NCBI RefSeq assembly: GCF_024679095.1
Contig: NC_066516.1
Span: 23,825,718-23,889,717 of the forward strand
Length of the DNA stretch: 64,000 bases
Origin: Eriocheir sinensis
Taxonomy: Eukaryota; Arthropoda; Malacostraca; Decapoda; Varunidae
Direction: 5' to 3'
A model generated the notes under the pieces. That model saw nothing but the letters and a program-made list of their open reading frames with translations. It ran no database searches and was not told the origin of the DNA. The translations under genes were made by a program, and so were the position numbers. Shown here one piece after another: positions 22,200-31,623 of the stretch (positions are counted from its first letter, which is position 1; the number at the start of each line of letters is the position of its first letter).

Positions 22200-22763
22200 A
22201 GGCCCGTCTGAGGAGCTGGTTTATTATGACGCTGCCGCAGAACACAGAGTGGAGGACACGTGACACACACACTGAGGGTCATGCTGGGGTCGCCAGGGTC
22301 GGGGCGTGATGCACTAGGCTATGGCGGTGCAGCAGCACGGGGCATGCTGCGTGCTGCTCGCTGGACACGGTGCGGTGAGGGTGCCGGGCGAGGACATGAG
22401 GGACGACGACTGCGCTGTACCTGTTGGGGTTGAGTCGTTGACCCTGATCTTGGGGGTGTCGGGACACAGGTGATGCTCGTCCAGGGAGCTGGAGGTGATG
22501 GGGGTGTTGGGGGTGTTGGGGGTATTAGGGCTGGTGGTCTCCCCGTCGTCGGAACGCGAGGAGAGTCGGCCAGAGCCCCGCCTGGCCAGGTGGTGGGCGA
22601 GGGCGTGGTGGTGGCCGCTGCTGCCGGCGGCGCACGGCCCCGGGAGGACGGGGCCGCCGCCAATGGGGGACTTACATGTGGGAGAGTCGTCGTCGTCGAT
22701 CTCCTCCCCGTCCACGTTGAGCGAAGGACACGACGTGCTGAGACGACTCAGGCCGCGCCCACT
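22200..22763 (-). CDS. Probable terminal coding exon of an unidentified gene
   Basis: On the minus strand a pyrimidine-rich tract ends in TTCCCGCAG at 22764, a strong 3' splice site. An in-phase frame then runs from 22763 to a TAG at 22314-22316. The predicted tail is about 149 residues. It begins SGRGLSRLSTSCPSLNVDGE, has an acidic EEIDDDD patch, a Gly/Pro/His segment, SSRSDDGETTSP, a TPNTPNTPNTP repeat and CPDTPKIRVNDSTPTG. Codon third positions are mostly G or C, unlike the simple repeats nearby. An AATAAA follows the stop by about 90 bases. Two internal donor-like sites (GTAAGT at about 22675, GTACAG at about 22420) could instead end the exon early. The Ser/Thr/Pro-rich disordered character suggests a regulatory or nuclear protein tail, but I cannot name it. 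Upstream exons must lie at higher coordinates, outside what I can recognise. Confidence 0.5.
22220..22225 (-). terminator. Candidate polyadenylation signal AATAAA
   Basis: TTTATT on the plus strand reads AATAAA on the minus strand, about 90 bases beyond the stop at 22314. This fits a short 3' UTR for the candidate exon. The hexamer alone is common in AT-rich DNA, but this stretch is GC-rich. Confidence 0.45.
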
Positions 22764-22825
22764 CTGCGGGAAGGAGAGGAACGGGTCAATAATGAGCTGC
22801 TTTAAGCCAGTACATCCTCACCTTT

Positions 22826-22834
22826 ACACACACA

Positions 22835-22899
<65 letters not shown>
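22826..22899. repeat. (CA)n microsatellite
   Basis: CA run of about 74 bp with one TCA interruption. Bases 22900-23290 are purine-rich, with a (GGAA)n patch near 23140-23165 and no gene. Confidence 0.97.
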
Positions 22900-22901
<2 letters not shown>

Positions 22902-23297
22902 ATGTACATATATACAAACAAACTTTTCTTCAATTATATAAAAACGCGAAAGTTGACATTACCATAATTAAGGAAAACAAGAAAGAGATGGCATGTAAAA
23001 GGGAATTAAGAGAGATTGACCAGAAAGTAAAGATGGCCGGTTGGGCGAGACGTAAACACATCAGAAAAAAAAAATACATTCGGAAACATTATAAAGGAAA
23101 ACAAGATGAAACTAGTATGGGCGAAGGAGAGAGCGCGTAAAGGAAGGAAGGAAGGAAGGAAGGAAGAATGACACAGGGGGAAAGGGAGGAGTGAGGGAGG
23201 TAGGGAGGAGGGATGGAAAGAAGGGACGAAGGAAGGAAGGAAGGAAAGAAGCAGGAACTGAAGAAAGGGAGAAAGAAGATGACGTTTAGGGCTATTT

Positions 23298-23299
<2 letters not shown>

Positions 23300-23362
<63 letters not shown>

Positions 23363-23403
23363 ACCCATTAAATCGTCCGTATTGAGATGTTTTACGACCG
23401 TCA

Positions 23404-23461
<58 letters not shown>
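23300..23461. repeat. Inverted microsatellite pair: (GA)n then (CT)n
   Basis: A GA run (23300-23359) and a CT run (23405-23461, one CG interruption) are separated by only 45 bp. As reverse complements they could form a hairpin with a stem of more than 50 bp. Confidence 0.96.
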
Positions 23462-23465
<4 letters not shown>

Positions 23466-23590
23466 CAAACACACACAAAAGCCCCCAAACAGCTTAATAA
23501 ATTCTCTTGCAACCTCTGAAACGCCTTGCACTTCGGCCTTCCCCTTGCACCTCGAGGACCTAAACGAACACCTATTTCAGAGTTAAAGTC

Positions 23591-23800
23591 ACGTAATCTC
23601 ACACGCTTTCGGACCTCACAACAACAAATCCCAAAGGCTACAAAGATTGGTCGGGTCCTCACTTGTGTTTCTTCGCGTTTAAGGTGCAGAAGCCGTGTCA
23701 GACTATCGCCAGGCTTATAAAACTTCTCATGGAAGTACCTACAACCTCTACGTCATTAAATGTGGGTGTGTAAGCTTCGACATGTATGAGAATATGGGGC
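23591..23800 (+). mobile_element. Short TIR element (family A), diverged
   Basis: Matches the family in order: CGTAATCTCACACGCTTTCG at the left end, GGTCGGGTCCTCACTTGTGTTTC, GGTGCAGAAGCCGTGTCA, CTTATAAAACTTCTCATGGAA, and a right end GTATGAGAATATGGGG. More decayed than other copies. Confidence 0.6.
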
Positions 23801-23804
23801 GTTG

Positions 23805-24370
23805 GAACTGGCATGGCAGCGCGGGGCAGAGCAGAGGTGAAACGCAACACAATTTACTAAACTGTTGGGCGAATGAGCTTGAAGAGGAGGCGGGACGTAA
23901 ACTCTGTAAACACCTCCTGGTATGTAAGCGACGCGGTGGCAGAGAGACAGGGAGACAGACAGACAGACCGGTGGTGGTGCTTCACGGTCTGTCAGGGTGA
24001 TGACGTGCAAGTGCTTCACCACACCATAAAAACACACACAAAGGGCAAGGTCAGCAAGGTCAGCATTCCTCCCACCCCCTGTTTTTTTGTGTGTGTTTTT
24101 TTTATAGGTTGGTAAGGGAGACATAACTAAGGCTACACACAAAAAAATATAAATAGATGACATGCCCGTAACAACACGCCGCTCTCTCTCACACCACAAA
24201 ATAACATAATTCCCACACAGCAGACGGCAGAAATGAATGGTCTAATCTAATCTCAGAGGCGGGTCGCTAGTCTCTACGCCCGAAAGATTAATCGTATGGT
24301 TGTGTGTGGCCACGACAAACCGCTGCCGGGCACACACGCGGCCCCTCGAGTCTTCATTAGGGGCAGAAAT
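23805..24370. other. No gene or repeat recognised
   Basis: Mixed sequence with a short (ACAG)n patch near 23950-23970 and T/A runs near 24080-24150. No supported frame. Confidence 0.45.
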
Positions 24371-24374
24371 GAAC

Positions 24375-24745
24375 CACAAGGAGGAGGATATGAAGGAGCA
24401 GATGGAGAAAGAGGGGAAGGAGGATAGGGAGGAGAAATAGGAGAATTATACTACCACAAGGAGGAGGAGGAGGAGGAGGAGGATCGGGAAGAGGAGAAAT
24501 AGGAGAATTGGAAGGAGGAAAAAAAGAAGAAGGTTTATACTAACGCGAGACAGAGAGAGACATCAGTGCAAAAGAGACAGAGAAAGAGGAGGAGGAGGAT
24601 AGGGAGGAGAAATAGGAGAATTATACTACCACAAGGAGAGGAGGAGGAGGATCAGGAAGTGGAAAAAGAGGAGAAGGAGGATTGGGAGGAGGAAAAAGAG
24701 AAGGTTTATACTAACGCGAGAGAGATAGAGAGTAGTGCAAAAGTT
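24375..24745. repeat. Purine-rich tandem duplication, 172-175-bp unit
   Basis: GGATAGGGAGGAGAAATAGG followed by AGAATTATACTACCACAAGG occurs at 24422 and 24597. AAGGTTTATACTAACGCGAG occurs at 24530 and 24700. Expansion of GGA triplets distinguishes the copies. Confidence 0.88.
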
Positions 24746-24832
24746 GTGAAAGAGGATGCTACGGTAGAATTAATGGAAACAAATGTGGAAGGAAAGAAAA
24801 ACGGGAGCTAATAGTAACGAGTCTGATGATAC

Positions 24833-25202
24833 TATAGTCTATTCATTTGGGCAAGGCCACTCACGGCAGCTTAGTTCCAGCGACTCCACTTCCCTCTTCT
24901 GGCTGGGTAGCTCCGAGCTGGATGATGTAACCTACTTGTCATGTTAAGTAGTCAACATAAAATGCACTTCTAACACAAACCGCTAATTTCTGTTCAAGCA
25001 CTGCCCAAGGTGATTTAATTTAATTATGCATTTTATGTTGACTACTTAACATTTTATTATTACTTCTTACCATTTTGTGTTGACTACTTAACATTACAAG
25101 TAGGTTACATCATCCAGCTCGGAGCTACCCAGCCAGAAGGGGGAAGTGGAGTCGCTGGGACTAAGCTACCGTGAGTGGCCTTGCCCAAATGAATAGACTA
25201 TA
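24833..25202. mobile_element. 370-bp element with long terminal inverted repeats (MITE-like)
   Basis: The left arm 24833-24965 begins TATAGTCTATTCATTTGGGC and ends GTAGTCAACATAAAATGCA. The right arm 25027-25202 is its near-complete reverse complement, ending GCCCAAATGAATAGACTATA. The right arm holds an extra copy of TTGACTACTTAACAT (about 45 bp). The loop between arms is about 60 bp. No frame encodes a transposase. The termini permit a TA target duplication but do not prove one. The arms are highly similar, so the element is young or kept paired by structure. The superfamily is undetermined. Confidence 0.85.
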
Positions 25203-25292
25203 ATGTATTATAAAGGGATACAAAATGGAAGTAAAAATGAAAAGAGTAAGCGGTAATCGGTAAACGTTAGAAGGGAGGCATTATTCAAGTGG

Positions 25293-25293
<1 letters not shown>

Positions 25294-25342
<49 letters not shown>

Positions 25343-25453
25343 ACACACACACACACACACAAGGAAAAGTTGGACAAACACAGATACGGAGATGGGACCA
25401 CACGAGCGTAAGCCCAGGCCCTGTAAAACTGCAATTAGGTAATACAACTAGGT

Positions 25454-25492
<39 letters not shown>
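25294..25492. repeat. Two (CA)n microsatellites
   Basis: CA runs at 25294-25361 (one GACA interruption) and 25456-25492. Bases 25495-25800 are mixed with no gene recognised. Confidence 0.96.
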
Positions 25493-25495
<3 letters not shown>

Positions 25496-25800
25496 CCCTC
25501 CCCCCTCACACACACGTACATTACCGGGGCATCAGAACCCTTGCAAATGCTCATCGGTAACCCACTTCCCTGGACGGTGGGACTGTTCCGAGGTGATAGG
25601 ATTAGCAACCAGCACGTAATCACTGTGACTACCACCACCTGCGCCTTGCCACCCACCACAAGGACGCTTACTCGCTCAACCCTAGTGAACGACCCCCAGA
25701 AAGACATAACACAGAGAGTCGTAATTCAACGCCGCACAACACGAAAATCTTCCATATACTGCCATGTACTAATGTACTGAACATGTTTAAATAAAAAAAT

Positions 25801-26037
<237 letters not shown>

Positions 26038-26399
26038 TGATTACGTTAGGGAGGCTGGGAGCATGAGTAATTGTACATAATGTTTTAAGCGAGATTTAAA
26101 GCAGTGACCCTTTACCTCCACTACCCGCTCTTACCCCTAACCCATACCCTTAACTTGTCCCGGTCTACACCCTCGCTAAGGCCCCTCTTGTCTGACCCCT
26201 GTTAAACGCTATGGGGGAGTTTTAAAGGCGCCAGGTCACCCGATATCGTGTTCAACGGAGGGAGGGCGTAGGGGGGAATAAAGAGGGGGCAACGCACATA
26301 AGAGGTGATGGCATTGAACCAGCACGAGGGGGAAAAAATAGAAGGACACGTGATGCAAGGGAGGCGGCAGGAGGAGGGGCTGGCAGGAAGGGAATGGGA

Positions 26400-26990
26400 A
26401 ACGGAAGGAAAAGAAAAAGATAGATAGATAGAGAGATAGAGATAGGGAGAGAGGGGGGGGAGTGAGAGATAAGGGAAAGGTAGGAGAGAAAATAACGAAG
26501 CACAACATTAAGATTTTAAGGAAGAAGTGAAAATAAGGAAGTAGAGGAGGAAAGAGGGAATGAAAAGAAAAACAGGGAAGGAAGGGGCAGGAATAGACGG
26601 GAAAGGGAGGTAGAAAATGAACCAGAGAAGGAAAAAGTGAGTAAAAATGGAGGAGAGAAGGAAAAGGGAGTATAAATGGAGGAGAAGGAAAATAGAGTAA
26701 AAGATGAAAGAGAAGGAAAAGAGAGAAAAAGATGGAGGAGGGACGATAAAGGAAGTGCAAAGTAGAGGAGGAAGAGAAAAAAGGATAAAATTTAGAGAAA
26801 GGAAGGAAAAAGGGAGTGAAAAATGGGCTATGGAAAGGGAAAGGAAGCGAAAAAAAAAAAAGAGGAGGGAAGAGAAGAGGATAACAGAGCAGCGGGGAGC
26901 AGCGTGCGGGAGGGAGGGAGGGAGGCGAAAAGGAAGTGGAGGAAGGGAGGGGGAGGGGCGGGGCAGGGCAGGGGGCAAGGTGAGGGGGCA
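26400..26990. repeat. Polypurine block with (GATA)n patch and about 30-bp minisatellite
   Basis: A GATA/GA patch lies at 26418-26460. Between about 26610 and 26770 a unit like AATGGAGGAGAAGGAAAAGG with GAGTAA repeats about five times. The remainder is G/A-rich. Minus-strand Phe/Leu/Ser frames are artefacts. Confidence 0.7.
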
Positions 26991-27199
26991 GGGAGACTCA
27001 CATGATTGATGGTGGCTGCGGGTCGGGGGTGCCGCGGCCTCGTCAGCGGTGGAGTAACTGTCCCCCACCGTCAATCTTCCCTGGCCTGCACTTCACGTCT
27101 TTATCCCGCCGCGGCCGTGACCCAGCACCCCCTCCCCTCCCGTCCTCCCTTCACCCCCACCCACCCCTCCCCGTCCCTTCCCAACACCAGGAGTCTATA

Positions 27200-27430
27200 A
27201 GGTCCATATTCACAAACATTTCGGAACCACACACTTAACTTACATTTGATAAAGCTCAGGTGGAGGTTGTGTTAGTAAATCCATGGGTAGTCTCATGAGC
27301 CTTGTGGTAATTTGACAAGGCTTTCGCACCGATGAACGTGAAAAAAAAACACTCGCTCATGAGAACTTGACTAAACTTTTTGGCCTTTGGAAATAGTTGT
27401 GAAAGCCGAGAGCGTGTGAGAAAATGGAAT
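27200..27430 (-). mobile_element. Short TIR element (family A)
   Basis: The left end GGTCCATATTCACAAACATT and the right end GAGCGTGTGAGAAAATGGA fit the family termini. Inside are CCATGGGTAGTCTCATGAGCC, TTTGACAAGGCTTTCG and AAATAGTTGTGAAAGCCGAG in reverse orientation. Confidence 0.7.
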
Positions 27431-27604
27431 AACTTGTGAGATAAAAAATAAAAATAAAGGAGGACTGGGGGAGGGAGAGAGGGAGGTAAGGGAAGAGGAA
27501 GGGGAGGACAGGGGAGTAGAGGACGGGAAGGGGAGGAGAGGGAGGGAAGGGAATACAACTTTTTGAGGGAGGAGCTTCGATATCATCTCCACTTACAAGG
27601 AAAA

Positions 27605-27990
27605 TAAATTTGTGTGTCCAAGAAGTGAAGGCACAGAGACCGATTTGAAACACTGGCACTATCTGGTATTTGTTGGTATTTTGGTATTGTGGTCATATTC
27701 GTGAGGGCTCCGTATTCCATCATCCCCCTTTACCAGGAAGAGAAAGGAACAAATTTGTGTGTCTAAGAAGTGAAGGCACAGAGACCGATTTGAAACACTG
27801 GCACTATCTGGTATTTGTTGGTATTTTGGTATTGTGGTCATATTCGTGAGGGCTCTGTACTCCATCATCCCCCTTTGCCGGGAAGAGAAAGGATTGGTTC
27901 TTTATCTTCAGCCATGCAAGGAGAGCGTTTCGGAATATTGGCGCTCTCTTGCATTTGTTTCCTTATTGCTGTGGTTCCTATCCTGCATCA
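27605..27990. repeat. Recent tandem duplication, 146-bp unit, 2.6 copies
   Basis: Copies at 27605 and 27751 begin AAATTTGTGTGTC and are nearly identical through GAAGTGAAGGCACAGAGACC, GGTATTTGTTGGTATTTTGG and ATTCGTGAGGGCTC. A third, diverged partial copy follows from about 27897 (CATGCAAGGAGAGCGTTTCG, then ATTGCTGTGGTTCC). No gene. Confidence 0.95.
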
Positions 27991-28123
27991 CCCCTTCCCC
28001 CTCCCCCCCACCCCCCCCGCCATCCCTCCTCTCACTTCCACGTCAGAGGAAAGAGAAGTAACTGACTGTCTATAGTGTATTCCCAGCCAGGCATGAGAAA
28101 CAATACTAACTCTCCCAGGCAAT

Positions 28124-28480
28124 CCTCCTCCTCCTCCTCCTCCTCCTCCTCCTCCTTTTCTCTCCTCTTGCTCTCTCTCTCTCTCCTCCTCCTACTGCTG
28201 CCTCTCCTCCTGTTTCTCTTCCCTTTTCTTCTTGCCCTCTCTCCTACTCCAGCTTCTCCTCCTCCTCCTCCTTTCCTCTCCTCTTTCTCTCTTTCCTCCT
28301 CCTATTTCTCTTCTCTCTTCTTACTCTCTCTCCTATTCCTGCTTCTCCTTCTCTTCCTTCTTCTTCTCTTCTCTTTTCTTCTTAATATCTCTCTCACTGG
28401 GCCTCCTTCTTCTCTTTTCTTCTTGCTATCTCTCCTACCCTTCCTCCTCCTCCACCTCCTCCTTATGACCTCAGGGTTTC
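28124..28480. repeat. (CCT)n and degenerate polypyrimidine block
   Basis: A CCT run at 28124-28155 leads into CTC/CTT-rich sequence to about 28460. The Leu/Ser frame through it (28075-28674) is an artefact. Confidence 0.8.
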
Positions 28481-28708
28481 TAAAGAGGAAGAAGAGTCAG
28501 GACAAATACCCTTCCTTCACATCGAGTCTTTTTACTCTTTATCTCGAATTTCTTTTCACGGAGACTAGCGCGATGGTTCTCCTTTGTATAGACTTCCGAC
28601 TCGGCCCTGCATGGTCTGTTCCACGTCCGCTAAGCATAAAAAAAATACAACAGACTGAGGATGACTATTGCTGACTGGTTTTAAAGTCGGAGGAAGGAGA
28701 AGATAGGT

Positions 28709-28768
28709 GAGGAGGAGGAGGAGGAGGAGGAGGAGGAGGAGGAGGAGGAGGAGGAGGAGGAGGAGGAA
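28709..28768. repeat. (GGA)n microsatellite
   Basis: Perfect GGA run of about 60 bp. Confidence 0.97.
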
Positions 28769-28969
28769 GCAGGGAAGGAGGATGATGATGGAAAGGGAAA
28801 GAAAAAGAGAGGAATGAAGGTGAGATACAAAGCAAACACAAGACAACAACACCGAGGATAAGAATCGCTGACTGAATTTAAACGTCGGTGGAATGAGAAA
28901 TAAGGTAAAGAGGAGGAGGAAGCAAGGAAGAAAAAGGAAGATGGAGAAGGAAAGAACTTAGGAAGGATG

Positions 28970-29000
28970 ACGTAAGATCCGAACGCCGGATCTTACGTAA
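28970..29000. promoter_or_regulatory. 12-bp perfect inverted repeat with D-box-like TTACGTAA
   Basis: ACGTAAGATCCG (28970-28981), a 5-base loop and CGGATCTTACGT (28987-28998) form a perfect hairpin arm pair. The right end contains TTACGTAA (28993-29000), the palindromic core bound by PAR-bZIP/E4BP4-type factors (Vrille and Pdp1 in flies). The left end contains TGACGTAA, an ATF/CREB-type variant. Function is inference. Confidence 0.4.
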
Positions 29001-29309
29001 GTTTTCTCCCTCTAATTTCTGCCTCTCAATTCATGTACTTCCTTCCCTCCCATACAGTAAGATAAACGCCTCTACTTCTCCATTCCCCTCCCTCGCTAGA
29101 AGAAAGATTAGCGCCGGCCATGGAGGAGGAGGAGGAGGGCCACGCGCACCCCGGCACACCGCTGTCTTGGAATTGATTGTATCCAGGAAATTGCCAATCT
29201 ATAAAAACGAGACTGGAACATCCACCACAGCGTCGATCAGTGCAAGATGAAAGTGTTATTACCGGACGCGTTCTCGCCAAACTCAATTCCGTTTCATCAC
29301 CAACGAGGA

Positions 29310-29363
29310 CCAATAGGCGCGCATAAAGCCATCACGTGACAGCCAGTAGCCGCCAATCACGTG
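29310..29363 (+). promoter_or_regulatory. Two CCAAT boxes and two CACGTG E-boxes
   Basis: CCAAT lies at 29310-29314 and 29353-29357. CACGTG lies at 29333-29338 (in a palindromic TCACGTGA) and 29358-29363, 25 bp apart. The second CCAAT directly abuts the second E-box. CACGTG is the core for CLOCK/CYCLE, USF, MITF/TFEB and related bHLH factors. The surrounding 29030-29430 is non-repetitive. No TATA box or exon is recognised. Confidence 0.35.
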
Positions 29364-29579
29364 GAGTAATGACTGAACCCGAGAGAGCCATCACCGGGGA
29401 CGACCTCAGCACGGAGACGACGAGCTTACCGACACGCAGGCATAACCTTTTTCTTTTTTTCTTTCTTTTTTTACTTTTTTCCCTCGCGGCCCATCGATCA
29501 ACAACAGGACTTCCACTTTCTTCCTCCAACTGACAATTATGGCGCCCACTTGAATTTTCACGGGAGAATTGGGTCGGAA

Positions 29580-29800
29580 AATGGCAAAGGGATTTAATCT
29601 AGCATCGAGGGGGCTGAGGGAGGAAAGAAGCACAGGGAAAAGTGAGGGAGGCGGCCGGGACGGAAGTGAAGGGGGAGGGTGCAAAGGGAGGCGAGGGACG
29701 GAGTGGGATGGGACCAGAGGAAGGGTACAGATTAGGGAGGAGTAGGCTGGGGTAAGAGGAGAGTGAGGAGGAGGAGGAGGAGGAGGAGGAGGAAGGGGAA
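29580..29800. repeat. G/A-rich stretch ending in (GGA)n
   Basis: Purine-rich with a GGA run at about 29768-29793. The minus-strand Pro/Ser frame is an artefact. Confidence 0.7.
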
Positions 29801-29959
29801 CCAACGGGAGTGTTCGTACGACTGAGCAATTGGCAATAAGCTCCAAAACATGACACTTTTTCCGGACTGACTGCAGATGGATGACACGTTAATTGAATAC
29901 CTGCGTGTTAAAGTGGAGCAGCGAAATGAAACCTAATATCTTTCCCTCTACAAGCAGAG

Positions 29960-30720
29960 ACATACTGACGGCTCGCATACGTACATGACACCCGCGATGG
30001 CCTGCATAGCTATATGGAAACGCGGCAACAAATACACAGACACACGAGTATCACCGTGGCGCGAGTTGGTGGGCGAAACACTTCATCCTGACGACATGTA
30101 TAAGTTAGCGGCAAACGTTATAGCTGCGCGTGGCCTCAGTGCTCATCTCCGTTACAAGGCAATGCGGTGTACTATTCTGTATCGTAGAAACTGCAGATGT
30201 GCATTGAAAGACTATATACACCTGCCTGGCTGTCCAAAAACGCGGCGCCATGAACACACACGGTCACACAGGCCTTAATAGCACAGACCCTTTACTGTAG
30301 CTAGACTTATTAATGCACTGACGCCCGGAAATACACTGAAATACACACACTGACACATAGACCTCAAAAGAGTAAACCCTTTAATCTATACAAATCATAA
30401 GAGCTGAAATACAGAAATACAATAACGGCCTATCACCTCCATGCAAGCTTGCCTCCACAGACACACTCGCGGAGCAAAACTTTACTTTGACTATACGATT
30501 CATTAGAGAAAAACCCATACATATATACTTTAACATATCCTATGATACACTGACGCCTTGTAACCGCCAATACACGACAAATACACGCCTGCCCTATTGT
30601 ATACATACGTTAATACAGTGACACACACGCACACACACATACACACAAAAGATACACACCTCCATATCACAAACACTTCATGCTGACGATACGATTTATA
30701 CGGAAAACTAGATCAACACT
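29960..30720. repeat. Heavily diverged tandem repeat, about 200-bp period (tentative)
   Basis: The order ACAGACACAC(G/T)(A/C)G, GCGAG/GCGGAGC, AACACTTCATCCTGACGA and TATACGATT/TATAAG recurs near 30035-30110, 30460-30510 and 30655-30710. CACTGACGCC recurs at 30317 and 30549. Divergence is high and unit edges are unclear. The 97-codon frame at 29985-30278 lies inside it and has no recognised homology. Confidence 0.35.
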
Positions 30721-30729
30721 GCTCGTCAC

Positions 30730-31056
30730 TGTCCCTGCCACTCACGCGGACGTCGACATGAGATAAAGTCGACGGTTCACTGCCTGTCTCGCGCCTGTCG
30801 TCGGTGATGAGCCTGCCAACACTAACCAGGCCTTCAGCAGGGTGTGAGGGGAGGGCTGGGGTGGGGGTGGGGGGCAAGGGAAGGAATGGTGGATCAATAA
30901 TGAAGTCCGAAAAGTGAAGGGGAGGCCTCTGCAGGTGAGTATTGGTGGACAGGTGAACAGTGCCGCGAGTACCTGGTCATCAATCGTCTTCCTCGCAAGA
31001 ACATCAACAAAAGGACGAAAAAATGACAACAATCAAATAAAACATCGATATACCTA
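30730..31056. other. No gene or repeat recognised
   Basis: Mixed sequence with a G-rich patch (30840-30880). No supported frame. Confidence 0.5.
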
Positions 31057-31182
31057 ATCTGCAGAGTCCCCAATACCTAAGTTTCCCCTAACCCTCCCAT
31101 GGCAGGTACTCCCGCTCCTATCTGCAGAGTCCCCAATACCTAAGTTTCCCCTAACCCTCCCATGGCAGGTACCCCCGCTCCT
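31057..31182. repeat. Very recent 63-bp tandem duplication
   Basis: Two copies, 31057-31119 and 31120-31182, start ATCTGCAGAGTCCCC and end CCCGCTCCT. I see a single mismatch (TACTCCC versus TACCCCC). No slippage-prone motif is inside the unit. Bases 31190-31420 are C-rich and otherwise featureless. Confidence 0.96.
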
Positions 31183-31421
31183 GAACCTTACCAGAGTACG
31201 TAGACCCCCATGCACTTACCTCCTCCTCAACCAAATACTACCTCCAACAATCTATTCCCCCAGCCCCTTTAATTCCCCTTCTCTAACTAACCTACCCAAA
31301 GCTCGTAACCCTCATCCCCCCTCCCCCCCAGTGTTTTCAAAGTCGATAGGCCTACCCAGCTCCTCCACCTAGCCCTCTCACCACCACCATGGCACATCCT
31401 CTACTCCAACCGAGCCTATAG

Positions 31422-31615
31422 CACTGTTGCCAGATTATCGTACACAGAGGCTCGTACTTACCGGTTTCTGAGCCATAGCTATTGCGAAAAAACACCATTA
31501 ATTAACCATTTTAACGATAACTATATATGAAAGCAGTTTTGGGGGTCGAGGGGGCAGTTTTGGGGTCGGAAATTGGGAAACATAGGTGGCTGAGTACGAC
31601 AATCTGGCAGAGTTG
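31422..31615. mobile_element. 194-bp TIR element with 8-bp target duplication (hAT-like MITE)
   Basis: The left end CACTGTTGCCAGATTATCGT and the right end (reverse complement CAACTCTGCCAGATTGTCGT) form imperfect inverted repeats of more than 20 bp. Flanks are GCCTATAG (31414-31421) and GCCTAGAG (31616-31623), an 8-bp duplication with one mismatch. Eight-base duplications and CA-starting termini are typical of hAT elements. There is no coding capacity, so it is non-autonomous. Confidence 0.8.
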
Positions 31616-31623
31616 GCCTAGAG

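Noticed and set aside
22470..22805. Plus-strand frame opposite the candidate exon
   Set aside because: Gly/Val-rich shadow of the minus-strand reading; it lacks splice signals while the minus strand has acceptor, stop and AATAAA.
29985..30278. A 97-codon frame with varied residues
   Set aside because: Lies within a probable diverged tandem repeat, and no homolog or splice evidence was recognised.
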